From Gorsachius magnificus (taxonomy: Eukaryota; Chordata; Aves; Pelecaniformes; Ardeidae): a stretch of 64,000 bases of DNA. Shown in pieces: positions 14,196-64,000 of this stretch. Positions within the stretch are counted from its first letter, which is position 1. Every line of letters starts with the position of its first letter. The notes below the pieces were generated by a model, which made no database searches, had not been told where the DNA came from, and saw only the letters and a list, made by a program, of their open reading frames with translations. A program made the position numbers and the translations under genes. The stretch is taken from the NCBI GenBank assembly GCA_034008185.1, contig CM067109.1:58024801-58088800 (forward strand), in the 5' to 3' direction.

Positions 14196-14426
14196 ATTTC
14201 ATAAGGAAGAAACTTTTCACAGTGAGTGTGGTGAAATACTGGAATAGGTTGCTCAGAGAGGTAGTGGAGGCCCCATCCCTGGAAACATTCAAGACCAGGT
14301 TGTATGAGGCTCTGAGCAACCTGTTCTAGTTAAAGTTGTCCCTGCTCATCTCCGGGGGGTTGGACTAGATGGACTCTAAAGGTCCCTTCCAACCCAAAGC
14401 ATTCTATGATTCCATGATGCCATGAC
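14196..14426 (+). mobile_element. CR1 LINE 3' fragment, sense
   Basis: The segment runs from GGAAGAAACTTTTCACAGTG to the terminal ATTCTATGATTCCATGATG. It contains the end of ORF2 (gtggtgaaatactggaatag, gaggccccatccctggaaac) and the CR1 3' UTR with ggttggactagatgg and ggtcccttccaacc. It is a typical 5'-truncated CR1 of about 230 bp with a short degenerate octamer tail. Confidence 0.92.
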
Positions 14427-17400
14427 AAGTAATAAATAAAGTAAATCTTTATTTTATAACATATGCAGAACGTCTGATAGAATTTTTTGAATTACAGATT
14501 ACTTTGCATACCACTGATATTTTTTTTTATGGCACCAGCATGTAGATTGTTTAACAGCAGTCAGTTTTACATAGTAGTATTGTAAGCAGCAATATTGCGA
14601 CAGTAGGCCATACTTTACAGGGTAGTTCCAAGAATCATTGTCCCTCTCACAGTGAAAAATCAAGAAACTGTGTCAGTATAAAAAACAAGTTTTAAAAAAA
14701 AACAAACCCAAACATGAAATCTGAGTAGTACTCTCTGATAAGGAGTATACAAACCACTTGAGAACAATAATGTAAGGATACAACAGCCCCCACAATCTGC
14801 TAAATAGCACTCCTGTAGTTTTATACATTTTTTTTTGGTCCTAAATTTCCTCTCCAGCCAACGTGTCAACATTTTGAGTTCTCTCCTGAGCTGCCTGATG
14901 TTCTGCCTTCACTGCAGTCTCTGACTTGCAGGTTAGTCTGAGCCCATATTCAGGATGCCCTCCCTAGGTCTTGTTGGCTCATTTGAGGCTATAGTCTAAA
15001 ACATAAATAATACTAGAAGTAAAATGATAGCTTACTCAGTTTACACTTTCCCTGCCTTTAGTACAGAAAGATGAGAAAGTTTCCTTTAAACTACTGTGGA
15101 AAAAAAGCCCAGAAAGTGGTTTGGTTTCCCAGAGCATAAGGAGACTATAGCTCTGAATATACATAATGATATATGTATCATTAGGGCAGGATGACGTATC
15201 CTGGAAGATGTATTAGCGGTTACTGATACTTTGTTAGCTGACTCAAGGCCTAATAACCTGATATTAGCCCTATGAATAATAATACCATGAAGAAATGAGG
15301 TGCTATCAACCCTGGATTTTCTGGAAAAATATGTAATTCTTGACAGTGCTTTACCGAGACTTAGTTAATTTCAGTGGGGGATTTACTGAACTTTTGGCTA
15401 GTGGGATCACATGATGATCTGTTTTAAAAAGTGGAAGACAAGTATATAGACCTAAAAGGTTCCCACATAATGATGATTTTGTTCCTGCATCAAAGATTAT
15501 ACATTTTTGTTTTAACAAACCAGACCATAAAAAATCCTCTTCAGTTTTCTCATAGGATGATAATACAGTGCCTGTGGAATGCACTTTACTGTTTCTCTGT
15601 GTTGTGGTTTATAGGAGAACATTTAAATTTAGTGCTAAACTGCATTTAGATTTAGTGTCACCATGAAATGTGATTTGTGTATTGTTGAAATGCTTCTCCA
15701 ATAATTCAGTAAGACAGGGCTTGCCACAAGCAGCTAAAGTGCTGAGTTATGAGCTGCCTAGCCTCTTGCTTTCCTCTTTGAAAAGTATTAGAGTTAATGA
15801 GCTGAAATAGCTTTCTAATAATAATAATGTTAAAGCCAGCAATGATTATTTACATCTCTTATTGCTCAAATACCAAACCAACTAATAACATTGGTCTTTT
15901 AATGACATGTGTAAAACCCCCAGACACAAAAAGCAATTATTAATACAACTTGTCTGAATTACAAGTCTCCAGGGATAGCTGTAATGTGGGTGGTGGTGTG
16001 GAGTGGCTATGTTTCTTACATGAATGTATGTATATATGCTGTTCAGGACAGACTTCAGGGTTGGTAAACCTCCTTCATTCTCCTTCCTCAGTGACTTTGT
16101 TCCTCCTAAATAGTGCAGACTGCTATCACAGCAGACACAAGTGAGTAACTTTTAATTCTATCCTGGCCTTCAGCTTTTATGCTAGTGACACAGTTGATGA
16201 CATTAAGCAGTGTGCAAGGAAACTGGAGCATCAGAGAGTCCTGTTGGCTTCCTGCTTCTTTTAAAAATGAATTCCACAACAATGCTTTCTGCATTATACC
16301 CCAAGACCTGGGAGAGATCTCCTATTCTGTGGATAAATCAGAATGAGAAGGACAAATCTCTAACATTCTTCATATTAACATGTTTTATCTCTACATAAGC
16401 ATGGGGCTGTGGAGGCAGGACTGTTCTGAAGTTCAGTTTGGAACTATAATTTTAAATTTTTGCAGAAATAACTCTTGAAGTTGTACTCATGCTTGTTGGG
16501 TTTGTCTGCAGTACCCACTACTCTTCTAGCTGCATGATTCTCTGTCATCACTGGTCATTTTTTCTGGTTTTGTTTTGTGGCAATATATACTCTTGTTTGA
16601 TTTTATGCTTTTTCTTCATTTCTTTAAGAACTTTTTCTCTATCACTCATGTGCCTGAGCATTTAATGAAAAAAAGACATAAACACGCAGTGGTCATGATT
16701 CAGACACTCTCCCCTCTGGTAGTGTTCCCAGTAGTTTCTTCAAGCAGCCTGAAATTTATTAATTAGTTTAATGCTTTATTTTACCTGAAATGCTGGATTC
16801 AGGCTAGTGCATTTGTTACCCTTATGCTATTAGTATTAAGCCCCAACAGCTACCTTCTGCCCTGCTTGAGCCTCTGTGTTGCATAGTCCATTGTCACTTT
16901 CACTACTATGTCAATATGATGTCAACTCAACCATGATACACTTTCACTGCTAATGCATATTTCAGTATACGTGATAAACCTCCAGCTGTTTGTTTGTTGT
17001 ATGTGCTCATCAGAATCTGCAGTGAGGCCAATCTTGTACCATTAAAGTGCTTCCCTGAGAATTTCTGTTTGGCTAGAGGAATGATAAAACCCTGCCCTAT
17101 TGTTGCATGAAACTTTAGAAGTGTCTGCCTTATCTTTGCAAGCTTTCAATAGCAACTTAATGATCTTTGTCAAATGGAGATCCTGTTACTGTCAGCAGCA
17201 GAAGGCATGAGTCCAAACAGAACAAAGGAGCACTTATTTTCACATTCCATTGACGATATTGACATTTTTGCATAGTCCTAAAAAATTATTGTGCAGATAC
17301 CATGGGAATGATAGAAAATGTAATTACAATGAAATATTTTGTGGAGGGAACTTAGAATCCCTACATATGTCCCAGTTTTAAAATGCCTGTCAAATTCTGG

Positions 17401-18155
17401 ATGAAAACCCTTTGCCTATTATTGCACACAGTGAAACAAGACACTGGATTCCTTCTTGTTTGCAGGCTTACGTATTTTACTGCTTTTATTTAATACTGGG
17501 TAAAGCTAAGAAGTTGTGCTTAATAGTTAGCTACAGCAGTCCCTAGATAAATCAATTTGTGTATAAATTTTTGATTAATCACTAGTGGCTTGATAAAATT
17601 TATAGAAGGAATTAGGGAACTAAGGAATGGATGGAGAAAGAATATAAAGAAAATTTCAAAAGTATTACAGATGAGCGAAGAAGGAAGATAACTGTAGTTT
17701 CTTCTTGCCGGAAAAATGCAACTATGACATGATCATGTCATCTGTCCTGTCTGTACAGAGGGGAAATTAGACAACATATATTATATATAGGAGAAGAATG
17801 ACAGTTTCCTATTTCTATTATTGATAATGTTTCTTAGTCTGCTCATTGATCTCCTACTACCATGTGTTTCTCTATATTTCACTGATGTATTTCAAGTGCT
17901 GTGCCACATATACAAGCTCAAAGATTCCTCAAGATTGCCTATTAGCTCCTGGCTTCTCAGGTATTAGTTGGATTGCTTCTGAAGAAACATCCTTGTGAAT
18001 ACCACTAGCAGTTTCAGGACTGACCCATTAAATAACAGGTTCATACCAATATTTGCAGAGTGTATTAATTAAATCTTATGATGGATATAAAGCTTATAGA
18101 AGAGAGGAGCATGATCCCAGTTTCAAAGTGAACCAGGCAAATGATACTTTCCTGG
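14427..18155. other. No gene recognised upstream of TMC2 exon a
   Basis: AT-rich unique DNA with an 18-bp palindrome at 17724-17741. I looked for a start exon ending with one codon base (needed to match exon a) and found none that could be supported. Confidence 0.55.
17724..17741. repeat. 18-bp perfect palindrome
   Basis: ATGACATGATCATGTCAT is identical to its own reverse complement. It stands alone in AT-rich DNA upstream of the first recognised TMC2 exon, and nothing indicates a function. Confidence 0.8.
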
Positions 18156-18653
18156 TTATTGATGGGTAGCAGGGATGGAATTTCGTATTGAACTTCTTGA
18201 GACTGAAAAGCTTGAGCAAGAGATCCACTCCAAACCAAAGATGTTTCTGAACAGAAATATCACTTGCTTCTGTAAAAAGGCTCTCTCTCTCTCATCTCCA
18301 ATGTTTTTATCATCCCCTGCATGGTAGGAGGAATGTGATATAGCATATGAATAAGATGGGTCAACTTTTATTAATATGATTAGAGTTTTAGTTGCTGGAG
18401 CTGAGAATACAACTCCTCTTTCTTCTGGGACTCTGCTCTTCAGCCATGCTGCAGCTCTATGAAGCTTCATGCCCTTCAGCCAGTCAAACTGGAAGACGAT
18501 TCTTTTAATCTTCTTTAATCTCAGCCAGTGCTTGTCTTTCATATGCTTCAGAAAATCTCTGAGAATTGCTGGTGAAGCATTTTCATCTTCCTTGTTCTCT
18601 TCCTCAAACTGTAGGATATTGTTATCAGGTTTCTTCTTGAGGGTCCTCTTGTG
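18156..18653 (-). pseudogene. Possible minus-strand gene remnant (unidentified open frame)
   Basis: On the minus strand a frame of about 166 codons is open from 18653 to 18156. Its first part looks protein-like: a Lys/Asp/Glu-rich stretch (LKKKPDNNILQFEEENKEDE) followed by ILRDFLKHMKDKHWLRLKKI. Just upstream, in a different frame from an ATG at 18684, the sequence MNSLSWKKYVAQEDPQEE would join it if one frameshift were assumed. I do not recognise the protein. It could be a piece of a processed pseudogene or chance openness of purine-rich DNA. It overlaps no TMC2 exon and ends about 250 bp before exon a. Confidence 0.25.
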
Positions 18654-18906
18654 CTACATATTTCTTCCATGAGAGGGAGTTCATGGCATCACTTTGGGGT
18701 TTATCTGAATGCTGAAGAGAAGTGTAACTATTTTTTCTGTCTTTGTCTTATTTCTTGAAAACTATTTGCCATGTTCCAAAAAGGTGGGTTTATGAAATGG
18801 TGTAAGGGAGTACCATGCAGTAATTGTCAAGGATTTCTTAACCCATCTGCATTCCTAATGACTGATCCATACTTCACATGCATTGGCCTTTGTTTTCACT
18901 CCACAG

Positions 18907-62976
<44,070 letters not shown>

Positions 62977-64000
62977 GTAATGTAACTCTTTTGAGCTCAT
63001 ATTTGAAAACAGATCATAATCTATTACAAGATATGATACCTAAATTCTCTTTATTTCTGCTAATAAGTGGCATTAAGGTGGGGAAATGTGAGAAAAAGCA
63101 GATGTGGGATTTTTCCCTGAGTTAAAAAGTTGAGAAAAAATTATCTGAGTTTCTTTCAACCCTGTCTAGTAGGGAATTCTTTCTCCCAGCAGTTGACAGC
63201 ATTGAAAGCATTTCTTTTTCCCCCTCCTTGTCACTGTTCTCTTCATTTACCTTCCTCTTCCTTGTCCCATCTTTGTCTTGCAAAATCTGTTTAGCAGTTT
63301 CGAAAAGCTGGATTTGTCACAACCCTTAATAAATGTCGTAATTTTGATCAGAATTTTGATTAAGCAATATCAGTTTCTGATCACAACAGACCTATAGAAA
63401 AGATAAAAAAAAAGGAGAAGCTCAACAAGGAAATATGTGTAAGATAGCTCTTACAGCAGTGTGCTTTTGAGAAGGCATCTCTGTCTTTAGCCAAGTAATA
63501 TAATGCAAAAGAACAACAGTGATTTAATGGTAAATCTGCTCAGCCATTTTATTTGAATCAGTTGAACATTTATTCTTATTGAACTATTATTATAAACTGT
63601 CAATTCCACAGAATTCTCTACCATACCCCTTTCCTCTATTTGATTGTACCCTATTGTTGTTTTGTGCATGAGAATGAATTCACCACTGAATCACAGTTTT
63701 TGCTATTGCTCCATCACTCTGACAATCTCACCTCCTGAATGAATAAATCACCAGCAGGGAGCAGACAGGCAGGAAAAACAGCCCCTGTATTCTTTTCACT
63801 GATGCTGAATAATAAGCTAAGAACACCAAGAACTCATCTCTGCACTAATTTTCTCCTTAATTTCAGATCAGGGAGAGTAATAGCCTTTTGGGCTATTGGC
63901 GTAAGGCCTCTTACAGTAGGGTTTGGTGGGACTTACTAAAATAAAAGTAGAGGAATGAGGATTTCCATTAGGATTTTCTTCTTTCCTCTCCATATTCACT
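62977..64000 (+). other. Start of the next TMC2 intron
   Basis: Begins with donor GTAATG. The expected next exon (RLTVSD segment) is not present before the window ends, and no repeat was recognised. Confidence 0.8.

Noticed and set aside
17724..17741. 18-bp palindrome as a regulatory site
   Set aside because: Listed as a repeat only; no neighbouring gene start or second copy supports a regulatory role.

Overview
This window is vertebrate nuclear DNA, most likely from a bird. It is AT-rich, it has a multi-exon gene with GT-AG introns of 0.1 to 11 kb, and it carries nine CR1 LINE fragments, the dominant avian retroposon family. Several of the CR1 copies keep the typical 3' ends with short (CACAGAAT)- or (ATTCT)-like tails. 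No bacterial-style operons, rRNA, tRNA or CRISPR arrays were seen.

The one convincing host gene is a transmembrane channel-like gene on the + strand, best assigned to TMC2, one of the two pore-forming TMC paralogues of the hair-cell mechanotransduction channel. Twelve consecutive coding exons lie between 18907 and 62976: 18907-18972, 19097-19469, 25388-25528, 36464-36554, 37829-37910, 40939-41045, 43940-44038, 50849-50991, 53583-53727, 55786-55980, 62410-62589 and 62824-62976. All twelve keep reading frame across every junction and together give about 592 residues with no internal stop. They encode the charged cytosolic N-terminal region, transmembrane segments S1 to S5, and the start of the S5-S6 extracellular loop up to the CWETMVGQ motif. 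The exon(s) with the initiator ATG upstream and the exons for the C-terminal half (S6 to S10 and the TMC signature domain) were not found and presumably lie outside the window, or in the first 18.9 kb where I could not recognise them.

Layout: 1-18906 is 5' flank or first-intron DNA with an antisense CR1 (about 2548-3575), a short sense CR1 tail (14196-14426), a perfect 22-bp inverted repeat at 9552-9604, and a minus-strand open frame near 18.2-18.65 kb that may be a gene remnant. From 18907 on, the TMC2 exons are separated by introns that hold seven more CR1 copies. Two of these, an antisense copy (41566-43725) and a sense copy (44973-47312), are homologous and oppositely oriented, and they flank the 99-bp exon at 43940-44038. 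The sense copy keeps an uninterrupted reverse-transcriptase frame of about 747 codons. The intron after the exon ending at 62589 appears to use a GC donor.

No previously undescribed multi-gene system was recognised. The most interesting features are the inverted CR1 pair around an in-frame exon, the intact CR1 reverse-transcriptase frame, the GC-AG intron, and a few unexplained open or hairpin segments.
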